Assembly: GCA_963792875.1 (NCBI GenBank)
Contig: CAWBXV010000005.1
Location: 248,001-312,000, forward strand
Direction: 5' to 3'
Source of the DNA: JAHEGP01 sp963792875
Lineage (GTDB): Bacteria; Pseudomonadota; Gammaproteobacteria; Pseudomonadales; JAHEGP01
DNA: 64,000 nucleotides
A model generated the notes under the pieces. That model ran no database searches. It was not told the DNA's origin and saw only the letters and a program-made list of their open reading frames with translations. The translations under genes were made by a program, and so were the position numbers. Below, one piece after another: positions 33,313 to 42,426 of the stretch. Position 1 is the first letter of the stretch; each line of letters starts with the position of its first letter.

Positions 33313-34856
33313 GGCGGCGTGGACTCTGGTGACTGGCAACTCGGCCCAGTGCGCGGGTTGTAAAAAATGTGAATCCCCCACTTTCCTGTTTCGAACGACT
33401 TCGACTGCGCGAAGTGCCGGTCGAGTGCGGCGGCGAGTGCCTTGTTCTGCGCTTCGTCGCGCCGGAACTCGATCGCCACCACGTCGCTGCTCCTCGTCGG
33501 CAGATAGGTTAAGGGCCTGGCAATGAGCAACTCCGATTGACGCCAGTCAGTGGCCTTGCCGGAAAAGTAGCCGACCTTGGTGTTGTTGGTTATCAGTGTG
33601 CAGTGGTTGGGCAGCGATTGCAGCCAGTTGATACTGTCGTAGAGGTAGGTCTTGCGAGGGCCAAAACTGATGAAGGAATCGATCAGCAAATAGCAGACAA
33701 ACGTGCCCATGATCAGCTTTGATTTTGCCCGCTTGTGGTGGGCAAAGGCTTTCTGAATAAACGGCCAGTACTCCAGATAGGAGCCCAGTACGGGCAGCGC
33801 TGCCAGGGTCAGGGGTATCGCGTAGCGGCCTTGGATGATGGTTGTTCCTAGCATGAAGGCAACCAGAATCAGGCTGTAATAAATGACAAACGTCGTTGTC
33901 GCCGCCGTGCGTACTTTGGAGAGCGTCACCCTTTGCATCGTCGGCACGAGGGCCATGCTGACAATGAAGTAGGGCAGTGTAAAGGTGTTGAGGGCTTTGA
34001 GAAAGACGATGGTGACGAACGCGGCGACGACGCCGGCCAGCGCGTATTCTTCGAGATAGCCGATGAGCAGGTGGTCACGGAATGCCTGCTCATGACCTAG
34101 CAGCGTGTGCTGGAACCGGGAGCCGATTGCCAGAAACCGCTGGGTCGGGTGTGTCAGCGAGTCCGGGTCGACCAACAGCCCACTCATTACCAGTGCCGTC
34201 AACAGCACAACCACAGCGAGTATGCCAGCATACAACTGTAGCGTTTTGCGAACGATGCTGATGTGATCCCTGAGGATAATGAGATTCAGCAACGGCAGCG
34301 CCAGCAGGAGCACGGACTCTACCCGGAACAGCGCACCGATCAAAAGCAGCGCCACGGCGCCGATCTGACATTGGCCCCTCAGCGTCAGATAAAAGCGCAA
34401 CTGAAGATCGAAATAACCCAGCAGGCAGCACCAGAAGGCGAAATCGCGAATGATGAAGGTCCGATACTCGTTGAATTGCGGGTGCAGAAGTAATAATGCG
34501 CCGGTGCAGTACGCGGCGGCGCGGTTGCCACCGATCATGTTGCCAAGATCGGCCATCAACCAACCGATGGCCGCACAGATCAGGGTGTTGATCAAATAGG
34601 CGGCATGGATCGCCTGCAGGCCCAACCACTGACTTACTAGAGCAATGAGAATGGAGTAGTAGGGATTGTCATGCAGGGCTTGAGCGGCGCTGAACCCGCC
34701 ATCGGCGTACGCCTCAGCCGCGCGCAGATAGAGCACGCCATCGGTGTTGGGCAATTCGGATCCCGCCAGGGCCATCAGGGTCGCACAGGCGCTGAGCAGT
34801 GCGGTGAGCAGGCGCGGATCGACAGCGACCAGAAATCGTCTGATGTCGGCAGGCAT
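33309..34856 (-). CDS. Polytopic membrane glycosyltransferase-like protein (GT39/ArnT type)
   Basis: A 515-residue membrane protein with about ten to twelve hydrophobic helices. The N-terminus has LPNTDGVLYLRAAEAYADGGFSAA and DNPYYSILIALVSQWLG, typical of the acidic first periplasmic loop of lipid-linked-sugar transferases (PMT/ArnT/GT-C). A polar region of about 110 residues follows the last helix. GT-C enzymes take sugars from polyprenyl phosphates. ATG at 34856 starts MPADIRRFL; the frame stays open to 35147 but reads as low-complexity sequence. It is the first gene of the three-gene minus-strand unit. Confidence 0.65.
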   Translation of the reverse strand: MPADIRRFLVAVDPRLLTALLSACATLMALAGSELPNTDGVLYLRAAEAYADGGFSAAQALHDNPYYSILIALVSQWLGLQAIHAAYLINTLICAAIGWLMADLGNMIGGNRAAAYCTGALLLLHPQFNEYRTFIIRDFAFWCCLLGYFDLQLRFYLTLRGQCQIGAVALLLIGALFRVESVLLLALPLLNLIILRDHISIVRKTLQLYAGILAVVVLLTALVMSGLLVDPDSLTHPTQRFLAIGSRFQHTLLGHEQAFRDHLLIGYLEEYALAGVVAAFVTIVFLKALNTFTLPYFIVSMALVPTMQRVTLSKVRTAATTTFVIYYSLILVAFMLGTTIIQGRYAIPLTLAALPVLGSYLEYWPFIQKAFAHHKRAKSKLIMGTFVCYLLIDSFISFGPRKTYLYDSINWLQSLPNHCTLITNNTKVGYFSGKATDWRQSELLIARPLTYLPTRSSDVVAIEFRRDEAQNKALAAALDRHFAQSKSFETGKWGIHIFYNPRTGPSCQSPESTPP

Positions 34857-35112
34857 AAGAGCTTCTCTTGTTGCTAGCCGATAATACCGCGCCGGTCGGC
34901 GATTAGAAACAATGTGCGACCCACGGGCTGCCATTGCGCTGTGCCCGGTTGGTGGTGGCATCCTGGTCTTGGCGCCTGCCTGGTCACAGTGCCTGTTGTA
35001 CCCTCCTGGAAAACAGGGTGCCAGTGATCGTCGCACTGCCTGTGCCGTTGCCGAAAAGTGCAGCCATGGTGCTCGCAGTCGAGCGTGTATCGACCGAATC
35101 CTATCGCTATCG

Positions 35113-36351
35113 CTATGGCCAGTTCCCGAGCCGACACGCCAGCGCATAGCCGGCGCTGTAGGCGACCAGCACCAGCGGCGAATAGCGCAGCCAGGCCATG
35201 AAGGTCAGCCCCTTCAGTTTGCTCATGGCCACGATCCCCGCGGCCGAACCGATGGCCAGCAGCGAGCCGCCGACGCCGATGGCGTAGGTCATGCCCAGCC
35301 AGCCGCTGGTGTCCATGCCGACCCCGGATTTCAGCAGGGCGGCGGTCATGGGCACGTTGTCGATCAGCGCCGACATCAGGCCCATGGTGTAGTTGGCGGC
35401 GGCCAACGGCAGGTTGGCGTAGAGCGCCGGGATGATGTCCAGCACCCCCAGTTCGCGCGCCAGGCCCACCAGCAGCAGCACACCCAGGAAGAACAGCAGC
35501 GTCTCGAACTCGATGGCGCGGATGTAGTCCAGCAGGTTGTCATCGGTGTCCATGCCCATGGCCCAGCCCGCCAGAAACATCACCGACATCCCCCATAGAA
35601 ACACCAGCAGCGGCGGCAGCGCAAAGAGCAGGCTGCCGACGATGGTGCAGGCCAGGGTCGCGGCGAAGATGCCGGCGATCAGCCAGTCTCTCCTGCTGGG
35701 CGTGTTGCGGGGCGGTGACAGTTCCAGGACCCGATCCATGCCCGGCAGCATCAGCAGGTACAGCGTCAGCACACCCAGCAGGCCGGGGAGGGACAGCGCC
35801 ATGATGCTGGTGATGGACAGCTTGCCGGCCAGGAAGATCATCAGCGTGGTGACATCGCCCGTGATCATCGCCACGCCGCCGGAGTTGATCGCAAAAACCG
35901 TGAGCACGGCGAAGCGTATCTGGTGGGCCGGTGTCAGCGGCAGGCTCATCACCAGCGACATGCACACCAGCGTCGCCGTCATGTTGTCGGCAAACGACGA
36001 GAAGGCGAAGGCGAACAGGGCCACGATCAGCAGCAGCTTGCGCTGCGACAGGCGCAGCGGCAGCCAGCGGTGCACCAGCGCGTCGATGAAACCCTGGCTG
36101 TTGAGATAGGCCACGAAGGTCATGGTGGCCAACAGAAACAGCCAGAGGCTGGAAATGTCCAGGATATAGCCCTCGAAGGCCTCCTTGACGGCGGCCGGCC
36201 CGCCGAAGCCCTCCGGGAAAATCCACAGCAGGATCCACCCCAGGGTGCCGAGAAACAGCGTGGCTTTGGCCTTGCTGAGGTGGAGGTGTTCTTCGAACAG
36301 AATGGATGCCAGCGACAGCGCCAGCAGCAGATAGCAAAGGGCGTAAATCAT
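35113..36351 (-). CDS. nhaD: NhaD-type sodium:proton antiporter
   Basis: An inner-membrane Na+/H+ antiporter of the NhaD/ArsB superfamily. The 412 residues include about eleven to twelve helices, FSSFADNMTATLVCMSLVM, INSGGVAMITGDVTTLMIFLAG, and later SALIDNVPMTAALLKSG with YAIGVGGSLLAIGSAAGIVAM. The repeated DN and GGS motifs fit the ion-binding half-helices. ATG at 36351 has AGGTGA 8 bp upstream. An ATG at 36414 is in frame but has no ribosome binding site. Together with TrkH next to it, it suggests a salt-adapted marine organism. Confidence 0.9.
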   Translation of the reverse strand: MIYALCYLLLALSLASILFEEHLHLSKAKATLFLGTLGWILLWIFPEGFGGPAAVKEAFEGYILDISSLWLFLLATMTFVAYLNSQGFIDALVHRWLPLRLSQRKLLLIVALFAFAFSSFADNMTATLVCMSLVMSLPLTPAHQIRFAVLTVFAINSGGVAMITGDVTTLMIFLAGKLSITSIMALSLPGLLGVLTLYLLMLPGMDRVLELSPPRNTPSRRDWLIAGIFAATLACTIVGSLLFALPPLLVFLWGMSVMFLAGWAMGMDTDDNLLDYIRAIEFETLLFFLGVLLLVGLARELGVLDIIPALYANLPLAAANYTMGLMSALIDNVPMTAALLKSGVGMDTSGWLGMTYAIGVGGSLLAIGSAAGIVAMSKLKGLTFMAWLRYSPLVLVAYSAGYALACRLGNWP

Positions 36352-36563
36352 CGGGCGGTCACCTGAGGCGGCAGCTGAGACTCGTCGCAAGACGTAGTCG
36401 AGATCATCGATCACACGGCGTCAGGAGGATGGGAGCCATGGCGGCGGCATTCTACGCCGCTGTCGGCAGGGCTGCCACGGCCCAGGCCGGTGCCGATCAA
36501 AAAAAATGGGCGGCCGGACCGGCGGCTCATGCCGGCACCCGCCGCAGCGGGGGCCACGCGCGC

Positions 36564-38009
36564 TCAGCCCCGCCAGTAGGACGGCATGAACAGAATCAGC
36601 AGCGTGAAGATCTCCAATCGCCCTGCCAGCATGGCAAAAATGCCCAGCCACTTCACGACGTCGTTGACGGTGGCAAAGTTGCTCGCGACCTCGCCCAGGC
36701 CGGGGCCCGCCAGATTGATGGTTGCCGCGACGGCACCGAAGGCCGACTCCATATCGAGGCCCGCAGCCATCATCGCCACGCACAGCAGCAACGAGGTCAT
36801 GATATAGAGCACGTAGAAGCCCCAGATGGAGAACAGCACCTCTTCCGATACCGGCCGCCTGCCGAGTTTGACCACCGACACGGCCTTGGGGTGCGCCAGC
36901 AGATAGAGTTGCCGCAAGCCGAGCTTGACCAGCAGCATGATGCGCACGATTTTGATGCCTCCCGCCGTCGATCCGGCGCAACCGCCGACGAAGGCCAGCA
37001 GCATCAGCACCAGGGGCACGTGCAGGGGCCACTCCGCCAGGTTCGCGGTGACGAAGCCGGTGCTGGTGAGGATGGAGGCAACCTGAAAGGCGGCATAGCG
37101 CAAAGCTTCCCCGGGGGCGGCGTACGCGCCGGCCCAATACAGGCTGACTGCCACCAGCAGGGTGGCGTAGAGAAATATGCGGGCGTAACTGCGGGTCTCG
37201 AAGTCGTGCTGATAGGGCGCCAGCGACAGCTGCCGCCAGGCCAGGAAGTGTATACCAAAATTGACGCCCCCGGCCAGCATGAACACGCCGGCGACGGCCT
37301 CGATGGCCGGGCTGTCGTAGAAGCCGAGGCTGGCATCGTGGGTTGAAAAGCCGCCGGTGGCGACGGTGGTAAAGGCGTGACCGATGGCATCGAACGCGGT
37401 CATGCCGCAGACCCAGAACGCCAGCGCGCAGCTGACGGTCAAGGTGAGGTAGATGGCCCACAGCGCGCGCGCTGTCTTGGCGATGCGCGGGGTCATCTTC
37501 TCATGCTTGGCGACGCCGGAGGCCTCGGCCTTGTAAAGCTGCATGCCGCCGACGCCCAGCAGGGGCAGGATGGCGACCGCCAGCACGATCATCCCCATGC
37601 CGCCGATCCACTGCATCTGCTGCCGGTGGTAGAGCACAGAGGGCGGCAGCTGATCGAGCCCGACGATCACCGTCGCGCCGGTCGTGGTGAACGCCGACAC
37701 GGACTCGAAAATCGCGTCGGTGAAGTCCAGGTGTATGCCCAGAATAAGGGGCAGGGCGCCCACCAGACTGAATACGGCCCAGAACAGGGTGACTGCGAGA
37801 AAACCTTCGCGAACCGAGAGTTCGCTGTCCACGTGCAGGGTGCGCAGCAGCAGCACCGTGCCGGTCAGGCTGCTGATGAGTATGGACTGCACGAAAACCA
37901 GCCATTCGCCATCGTGGTACAGCAGGGCGATGCCGAGCGAGGGAATGAAACTGACGCTGTACAGTATCAGCAGGATGCCGAACAGCCTGGTGATCGCGCT
38001 CCAATGCAT
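36564..38009 (-). CDS. trkH: Trk potassium uptake system membrane subunit TrkH
   Basis: A K+ channel-like transporter subunit. The 481 residues show four pore loops: SAFTTTGATVIVG, TTVATGGFST, SILTSTGFVTAN and TINLAGPGLGEV. AGGCAGSTAGGIKIVR is the intramembrane loop. I chose ATG at 38009 as it gives MHWSAITRLFGILLIL, aligned with E. coli TrkH (483 residues), and has GAGAG about 11 bp upstream. The frame is open to 38111, but that extension looks spurious. The TrkA partner is not in this window. NhaD follows on the same strand 212 bp later. Confidence 0.93.
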   Translation of the reverse strand: MHWSAITRLFGILLILYSVSFIPSLGIALLYHDGEWLVFVQSILISSLTGTVLLLRTLHVDSELSVREGFLAVTLFWAVFSLVGALPLILGIHLDFTDAIFESVSAFTTTGATVIVGLDQLPPSVLYHRQQMQWIGGMGMIVLAVAILPLLGVGGMQLYKAEASGVAKHEKMTPRIAKTARALWAIYLTLTVSCALAFWVCGMTAFDAIGHAFTTVATGGFSTHDASLGFYDSPAIEAVAGVFMLAGGVNFGIHFLAWRQLSLAPYQHDFETRSYARIFLYATLLVAVSLYWAGAYAAPGEALRYAAFQVASILTSTGFVTANLAEWPLHVPLVLMLLAFVGGCAGSTAGGIKIVRIMLLVKLGLRQLYLLAHPKAVSVVKLGRRPVSEEVLFSIWGFYVLYIMTSLLLCVAMMAAGLDMESAFGAVAATINLAGPGLGEVASNFATVNDVVKWLGIFAMLAGRLEIFTLLILFMPSYWRG

Positions 38010-38485
38010 GTCGTAACAGCTCTCGTCAATCGACAGGCCTCGGCCGGCGTCGAACCAGAGTGCCAGTGGGTTATCGTGGCTCGAAACAGCCGACCGCCGG
38101 GTAGAGGACATGCATCGTGCGGGCTGCCCGACCGGCGTGTCGAGCCAGCCTGCGATGGCCGCTGCTGAGGTCAGGGTTCGCCCAGTGGCCGTCAGTGTCT
38201 GGCCCCATGGCGGCAGCGCGAATTATCTGTACAGTGGGGTGGCCGGTCAATCGAAAATGTCCTGATGTTCCGCGCCCGGCGGCGTACGCCGCCTGCAGCT
38301 GCAGGCTACCGTTTTTGTCAGAAAGGGTTACACTTGCGCAGCGCTGGCGCCGGTGCGCGTCGGCTGCGCAGGCCGTCGTGGTGACAGCCCGACGGCTGCT
38401 GATGCGGCTGGAGTCGCCCGCGCCAGCCCGGTGAGCATGTCGTGACCGCCCACGAGGGTGGGCATCAGGTCGATGGAGAAAAGCG
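38010..38485. other. Divergent spacer between trkH and ppnP, with two palindromes
   Basis: About 475 bp without a supported gene. GGCGGCGTACGCCGCC (38278-38293) and CCTGCAGCTGCAGG (38292-38305) are perfect palindromes overlapping by two bases. A T run and GTTACACTT follow about 10-30 bp after. Either operator sites or a hairpin pair is possible. The region could carry the regulation of both genes. Confidence 0.45.
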
Positions 38486-38800
38486 ATGGACAAATTTGAC
38501 AATGTGACCGTGGCCAAAGCGGCCAATGTCTACTTCGATGGCCGCGTGACCAGCCGCACGCTGCTGTTTGCGGACGGCTCGCGCAAGACGCTGGGCATCA
38601 TGTTTCCCGGCGAGTACGAGTTCGGCACGGCGCAGCGGGAGATCATGGAAATCCTGGCGGGCGAGCTGCAGGTGCTGCTGCCGGGTGCGGCGGGCTGGGT
38701 CGAGGTCAGGGGTGGGGAGACGTTTGAAGTGCCCGCTGCAGCCACCTTCAAGTTGCAGGTGCGGACCCTCACCGACTACTGCTGTTCCTATCTCGACTGA
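38486..38800 (+). CDS. ppnP: Pyrimidine/purine nucleoside phosphorylase
   Basis: PpnP (YaiE, formerly DUF1255) splits nucleosides to base and ribose 1-phosphate. The 104-residue cupin reads FDNVTVAKAANVYFDGRVTSR, TLGIMFPGEYEFGTAQREIMEILAG, and WVEVRGGETFEVPAAATFKLQV. This matches the whole family length. ATG at 38486 follows GGAGAAAAGCG. It is a lone plus-strand gene, converging with the acylphosphatase gene, 42 bp between stops. Confidence 0.95.
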   Translation: MDKFDNVTVAKAANVYFDGRVTSRTLLFADGSRKTLGIMFPGEYEFGTAQREIMEILAGELQVLLPGAAGWVEVRGGETFEVPAAATFKLQVRTLTDYCCSYLD

Positions 38801-38842
38801 GTGTGCCGGCCACGCGCGGTGAGGGCCGCGGGCAGCGGTCGA

Positions 38843-39118
38843 TCACAGCGTGACGAAGCCTTGCGGCGCGCAGGCGGTGGTTTCTTCCGCCAGCGCGACG
38901 GCGTCCACACGGGCGAGCGGCGGGCCGATGTGAAGCTGCTCGACGACCGCTTCGACCGCTGCGCGTTCGCCGCACAACAGCACCTCGACCCGCCCGTCCG
39001 CGGTGTTTTTCGCCCAGCCGGACACGCCGCGCTGACGGGCATGGTGCTGGACAAAGGCGCGGAACCACACCCCCTGCACCCTGCCGCTGACATGGCCCTG
39101 CAGGCACAGCGAAGTCAT
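38843..39118 (-). CDS. acyP: Acylphosphatase
   Basis: A 91-residue acylphosphatase that hydrolyses carboxyl-phosphate bonds such as in acetyl phosphate or 1,3-bisphosphoglycerate. The phosphate-binding loop GRVQGVWFR with R20 and the catalytic N38 in AKNTADGRVEV are both present. ATG at 39118 overlaps the stop of the thioredoxin-like gene by four bases (39115-39118). It ends the yihY-tlpA-acyP unit. Confidence 0.93.
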   Translation of the reverse strand: MTSLCLQGHVSGRVQGVWFRAFVQHHARQRGVSGWAKNTADGRVEVLLCGERAAVEAVVEQLHIGPPLARVDAVALAEETTACAPQGFVTL

Positions 39119-39579
39119 GGCCCGGCACCCGCCGTCGGCGCTGCGGCCGGGCGCCCCGGGTCGCCGATCAGGGCGAGCAGCCCGTCATAGGTCTGTGGGC
39201 CCTGGAGCTCGTGGCGCAGCGTGCCCGCGGGGTCGATGATGAAGGTAGTCGGCAGCACTTTGGGGCGGCTGAAGCCGAACCGGCTGGCCGGGTCGGCGGT
39301 CGCCGTGGCGAAATCGATGCCCATCAGCTTGACGGCAGCGGCCAGCTCGGCGCCCTGCAGGCCGTCGAAGTTGACGCCCAGCACCTGAAGGGTATCGGCG
39401 TGTTCGGCCGCCAGCCGGTTGAGCTCCGGAATCTCGTGGCGGCAGGGGGCGCACCACACCGCCCAGTAGTTCACCAGCAGCCACCGCTGCTGGTCGTCCG
39501 CGGAGTCGCCGGGCCGGGCGCAGGACGCGACCAAGGCCACGCCTGCGCTCAGCGCCAGGGCCGCGAGCCAGGGTCTCAT
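39115..39579 (-). CDS. TlpA/ResA-like thioredoxin-fold lipoprotein
   Basis: A 154-residue exported thioredoxin. The signal peptide ends in VASCARP, so Cys20 is probably lipidated. The active site is WAVWCAPCRHEIPEL, and PTTFIIDPAG gives the cis-Pro loop. TlpA/ResA proteins reduce periplasmic disulfides, often for cytochrome maturation. It overlaps the acylphosphatase start and the YihY stop by ATGA on each side, so all three genes are translationally coupled. Confidence 0.87.
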   Translation of the reverse strand: MRPWLAALALSAGVALVASCARPGDSADDQQRWLLVNYWAVWCAPCRHEIPELNRLAAEHADTLQVLGVNFDGLQGAELAAAVKLMGIDFATATADPASRFGFSRPKVLPTTFIIDPAGTLRHELQGPQTYDGLLALIGDPGRPAAAPTAGAGP

Positions 39580-40901
39580 GGGCAGGGCCGCTCGGCGGCG
39601 ATAACTCGGGCGATGCTTCGGTTCATGATGCGATGGTTGTTCTGGTCGATTTCTTCGAGCAAATCAATGATATTAGCGTACCACTCTGGCGTGTTCGAGT
39701 CTTCCGGTGAAAGCGGCAGATCGCTGATGCGCAATGGGCGCCACGCGCCCACGATAGAGTTGGCCAGTTCCCACAGACTGGTCGAGTACAGGTCCTTGCC
39801 CAGCACGTAATCCTGGGTCGCGGTGACCTGCAGCATACCCGTGTTGAGCAGTTGATTGCGCAGGATCTGCCACTGGCGGGGGGAGAGCTTGTAGCGCTTC
39901 AGCAGCCAGGGCGTGGCCAGGATTTCGTGGTCGCTGACGGTGCCGCCGTGGCGGTGGCGCTCGTGCAGCAGCGCCAGCAGCGCGATGGTGACCAGCAGGG
40001 GGTGCTGGCGGCCGGTGACGCGCGCTTCATAGCTGCCCATGGCGTGGACGATCTCGGCTCCCGCCAGAATGATCAGCCAGCCCACGTAGACCCACAGCAG
40101 CAGCAGGGGTAGTGCGGCAAAGGCACCGTAGATAAAAGTGAAGCCGGTGTTGCTGACGATGGTGGTAAAAATCATCTTGGCGGATTCGAACGACAGCGCC
40201 GTGATGATGCCGCCCAGAGCTGCGTGCCGCAGCGGTACGCGGGTGTTGGGCACCGCCGCGAAGAGCAGGGTGTAGGTCGCCGCCTCCAGCACCACGGGCA
40301 TCAGGGAGAGCACCTTGAGGCCGACGCCGCTGCTGCCTGCCTCATCGAAAAATACCGCCAGTGATATCAGGTAGGTGCTGATGATAAAGCCGATGCCGAT
40401 CAGCAGCGGTCCGAGGCTGAGCACTGCCCAGTACAGCAGGAAGCTGGCGAGGCCCCGGCGATCGGTGCGGGTCCGCCAGATGCGGTTGAAGGTCTTTTCG
40501 ATGTTCTTCAACATCAGGTAGGCGGTGGTGGCCAGGAACACGATACCGAGCACGGTGAGGTTCCTGGCCTGACGGGAAAACTGCTCCAGCGACGCCCTGA
40601 CGTCGTCGTCAGCCGTCGGGATGAAGTACTCGTAGATGAGATCCCTGATCTGGGACTGCACATCACTGAAGGCTGGCACCAGCGACAGCATGCTGTAGAT
40701 CAAGGTCAGCATCGGCACGACGGCGAACAGGGTCAGGTAGGTCAGGGAGCCGGCGCGATCGGTGCAATCGTCCGCGAAGTAGTTGCGCACGACATAGCGC
40801 ACGAATTGCGGCGCTTCCCGGACCCGGGCGACCAGCCGCGACTGCCAGTTGCCGTAGCGCAGTCCGTCCATCGTCCACTTGTCAATCATGCTGGGTTTCA
40901 A
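39576..40901 (-). CDS. YihY/BrkB family inner-membrane protein (UPF0761)
   Basis: A 441-residue membrane protein of the YihY/virulence factor BrkB family. It holds the hallmark DCTDRAGSLTYLTLFAVVPMLTLIYSML and, later, LLLLWVYVGWLIILAGAEIVHAMG. About six helices are visible, followed by a long C-terminal extension of some 150 residues with winged-helix-like features, seen in gammaproteobacterial members. The function is not established. ATG at 40901 is in a 124-bp spacer shared with divergent arsC. Confidence 0.9.
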   Translation of the reverse strand: MKPSMIDKWTMDGLRYGNWQSRLVARVREAPQFVRYVVRNYFADDCTDRAGSLTYLTLFAVVPMLTLIYSMLSLVPAFSDVQSQIRDLIYEYFIPTADDDVRASLEQFSRQARNLTVLGIVFLATTAYLMLKNIEKTFNRIWRTRTDRRGLASFLLYWAVLSLGPLLIGIGFIISTYLISLAVFFDEAGSSGVGLKVLSLMPVVLEAATYTLLFAAVPNTRVPLRHAALGGIITALSFESAKMIFTTIVSNTGFTFIYGAFAALPLLLLWVYVGWLIILAGAEIVHAMGSYEARVTGRQHPLLVTIALLALLHERHRHGGTVSDHEILATPWLLKRYKLSPRQWQILRNQLLNTGMLQVTATQDYVLGKDLYSTSLWELANSIVGAWRPLRISDLPLSPEDSNTPEWYANIIDLLEEIDQNNHRIMNRSIARVIAAERPCP

Positions 40902-41025
40902 CAGTGCGCCCTCGTCGGTCTGCGCGATTACGGTCCCAAACTATGCGGTTTCGGGTATCATATAGCCACAATTCGGTCCGCGGATTCCCTGCAATTTTCC
41001 CGTCGAACCATCCACAGGTTTCTTT

Positions 41026-41382
41026 ATGAGCGAATTCCGTATTTTTCACAACCCGCGCTGTTCGAAATCGAGGCAGGCGCTGCGGTTGCTGCAGGAGAGG
41101 GGAATCGAGCCCGACGTGCGCCTATATCTGCAAGACCCGCCGGGGTCTGCTGAACTGCGCGTTCTCCTGGGCCAGCTGGGGCTGGCCGCGGGGGCGCTGC
41201 TGCGCCGCGGCGAACCCGAGTACAGGGAGCTCAATCTGGCCGATCCTGCGTTGTCCGAGGAGGCGATCATCGCCGCGTTGGCGTCGCACCCGCGCCTGCT
41301 GGAGCGGCCCATCGTCATCCGCGGTGAGCGGGCCGTGGTGGGGCGCCCTCCGGAGCGGGTGCTGGCGCTGTGCGATGAGTGA
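41026..41382 (+). CDS. arsC: Arsenate reductase, glutaredoxin-linked
   Basis: ArsC reduces arsenate to arsenite with glutathione and glutaredoxin. The 118 residues show HNPRCSKSR with catalytic C12, LNLADPALSEEAII and PIVIRGERAVVGRPPERV, which carries the ArsC Arg. Family members without arsenic genes around them, as here (also named YfgD-like), may have other roles. ATG at 41026 has no strong ribosome binding site. It starts a chain with wrbA (8-bp overlap), DUF2069 and sppA. Confidence 0.9.
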   Translation: MSEFRIFHNPRCSKSRQALRLLQERGIEPDVRLYLQDPPGSAELRVLLGQLGLAAGALLRRGEPEYRELNLADPALSEEAIIAALASHPRLLERPIVIRGERAVVGRPPERVLALCDE

Positions 41383-42034
41383 GGTCGCGGCCGCCGCTGC
41401 AGGCGGGCCGATGACCCGCTCGGATGAGCCCTATATCCTCGTGCTGTACTACAGCCGCCACGGCGCTACTGCCCGCATGGCCGCGGCGATCGCGCGGGGG
41501 GTGGCGCAGGAGTCGGGCATGCGGGCGCTGCTGCGCACCGTGCCGCCGGTGTCGACGGTGTGCGAGGCCCTGGCCGACGCCATTCCCGATGACGGCCCGC
41601 TGTACTGTACCGAGCAGGATCTGGCGGGATGCGCGGGGCTGGCGCTGGGCAGTCCCACCCGGTTTGGCAACATGGCGGCGCCGCTCAAGTATTTCATCGA
41701 TGGCACCGCCAGCCTGTGGATGAGCGGCGCACTGATCGATAAGCCCGCCGGAGTATTCACCGCTAGCGGCGGCCTGCATGGCGGCCAGGAGACCACCTTG
41801 ATGAGCATGGCGCTGCCGCTGCTACACCATGGCATGATCTGGGCCGGACTGCCCTACCGCGAGGTCGGCCTGATGACGACCGACGCCGGCGGCACCCCCT
41901 ACGGGCCCAGCCACTGGGCGGGTATCGACAACGACAGAGCTGTGACCGCCGTCGAGGAGCAGCTGTGCATCGCGCTGGGGCGGCGCCTGGCGCGGTTGGC
42001 GACGCTGCTGCGGGCGGGAGCCGGCGCTCGATGA
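41375..42034 (+). CDS. wrbA: WrbA-type NAD(P)H:quinone oxidoreductase
   Basis: An FMN-dependent two-electron quinone reductase. The 219 residues include the flavin loop LYYSRHGATARMAAAIARG, ALGSPTRFGNMAAPLKYFIDG, and VFTASGGLHGGQETTLMSMALPLLHHGM with PYGPSHWAG. ATG at 41375 overlaps the arsC end by 8 bp; a second ATG at 41411 with a weak site is possible and would give the more usual N-terminus. The next gene starts within its stop codon (ATGA at 42031). Confidence 0.9.
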   Translation: MSEVAAAAAGGPMTRSDEPYILVLYYSRHGATARMAAAIARGVAQESGMRALLRTVPPVSTVCEALADAIPDDGPLYCTEQDLAGCAGLALGSPTRFGNMAAPLKYFIDGTASLWMSGALIDKPAGVFTASGGLHGGQETTLMSMALPLLHHGMIWAGLPYREVGLMTTDAGGTPYGPSHWAGIDNDRAVTAVEEQLCIALGRRLARLATLLRAGAGAR

Positions 42035-42417
42035 GGCGGGCGGTGCTCGAGCGACGCGCGACGCTGGCGCTGCGGCTGTGCCTGGCCTGTTACGGCGCCC
42101 TGCTGGCGCTCTATCTTGGCAAGACCCTGCTGTGGCCCATGGGCGGCCGCGACCCCAACGTGGTGATGTGGGCCATCCATACCCTGCCGCTGCTGCCGTT
42201 TCTGCCGGGATTGCGGCGTGGCGACGCCCGCACCTGCGCCTGGCTGGCGTTCGCCATTCTGCTCTACTTCATGCAGACGGTGCTTGGCCTGTTCTCGCCC
42301 CATCCCTCACCCTATCATTGGCTGGCGCTGGTGCTGATCGTGGCGCTGTTTACCGCCGCGACGCTGTTCATCCGCTGGCAGGGACAGTCTCGGCAGCTTG
42401 CCGTCAACGAACCATGA
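42031..42417 (+). CDS. DUF2069 membrane protein
   Basis: A 128-residue membrane protein of the DUF2069 family, with about four hydrophobic helices: LALRLCLACYGALLALYLGKTLLW, the short IHTLPLLPFLPGL, CAWLAFAILLYFMQTVLGLF and HWLALVLIVALFTAATLFI. Function unknown. DUF2069 genes commonly follow wrbA, as here, where ATG at 42031 overlaps the stop by four bases. sppA starts 9 bp after it, so it lies in the middle of an operon. Confidence 0.86.
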   Translation: MRRAVLERRATLALRLCLACYGALLALYLGKTLLWPMGGRDPNVVMWAIHTLPLLPFLPGLRRGDARTCAWLAFAILLYFMQTVLGLFSPHPSPYHWLALVLIVALFTAATLFIRWQGQSRQLAVNEP

Positions 42418-42426
42418 AGGCTTTCC

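Noticed and set aside
41026..41382. An arsenic-resistance operon
   Set aside because: Only an ArsC-like gene is present; wrbA and DUF2069 are its neighbours, with no arsB, arsR or acr3.
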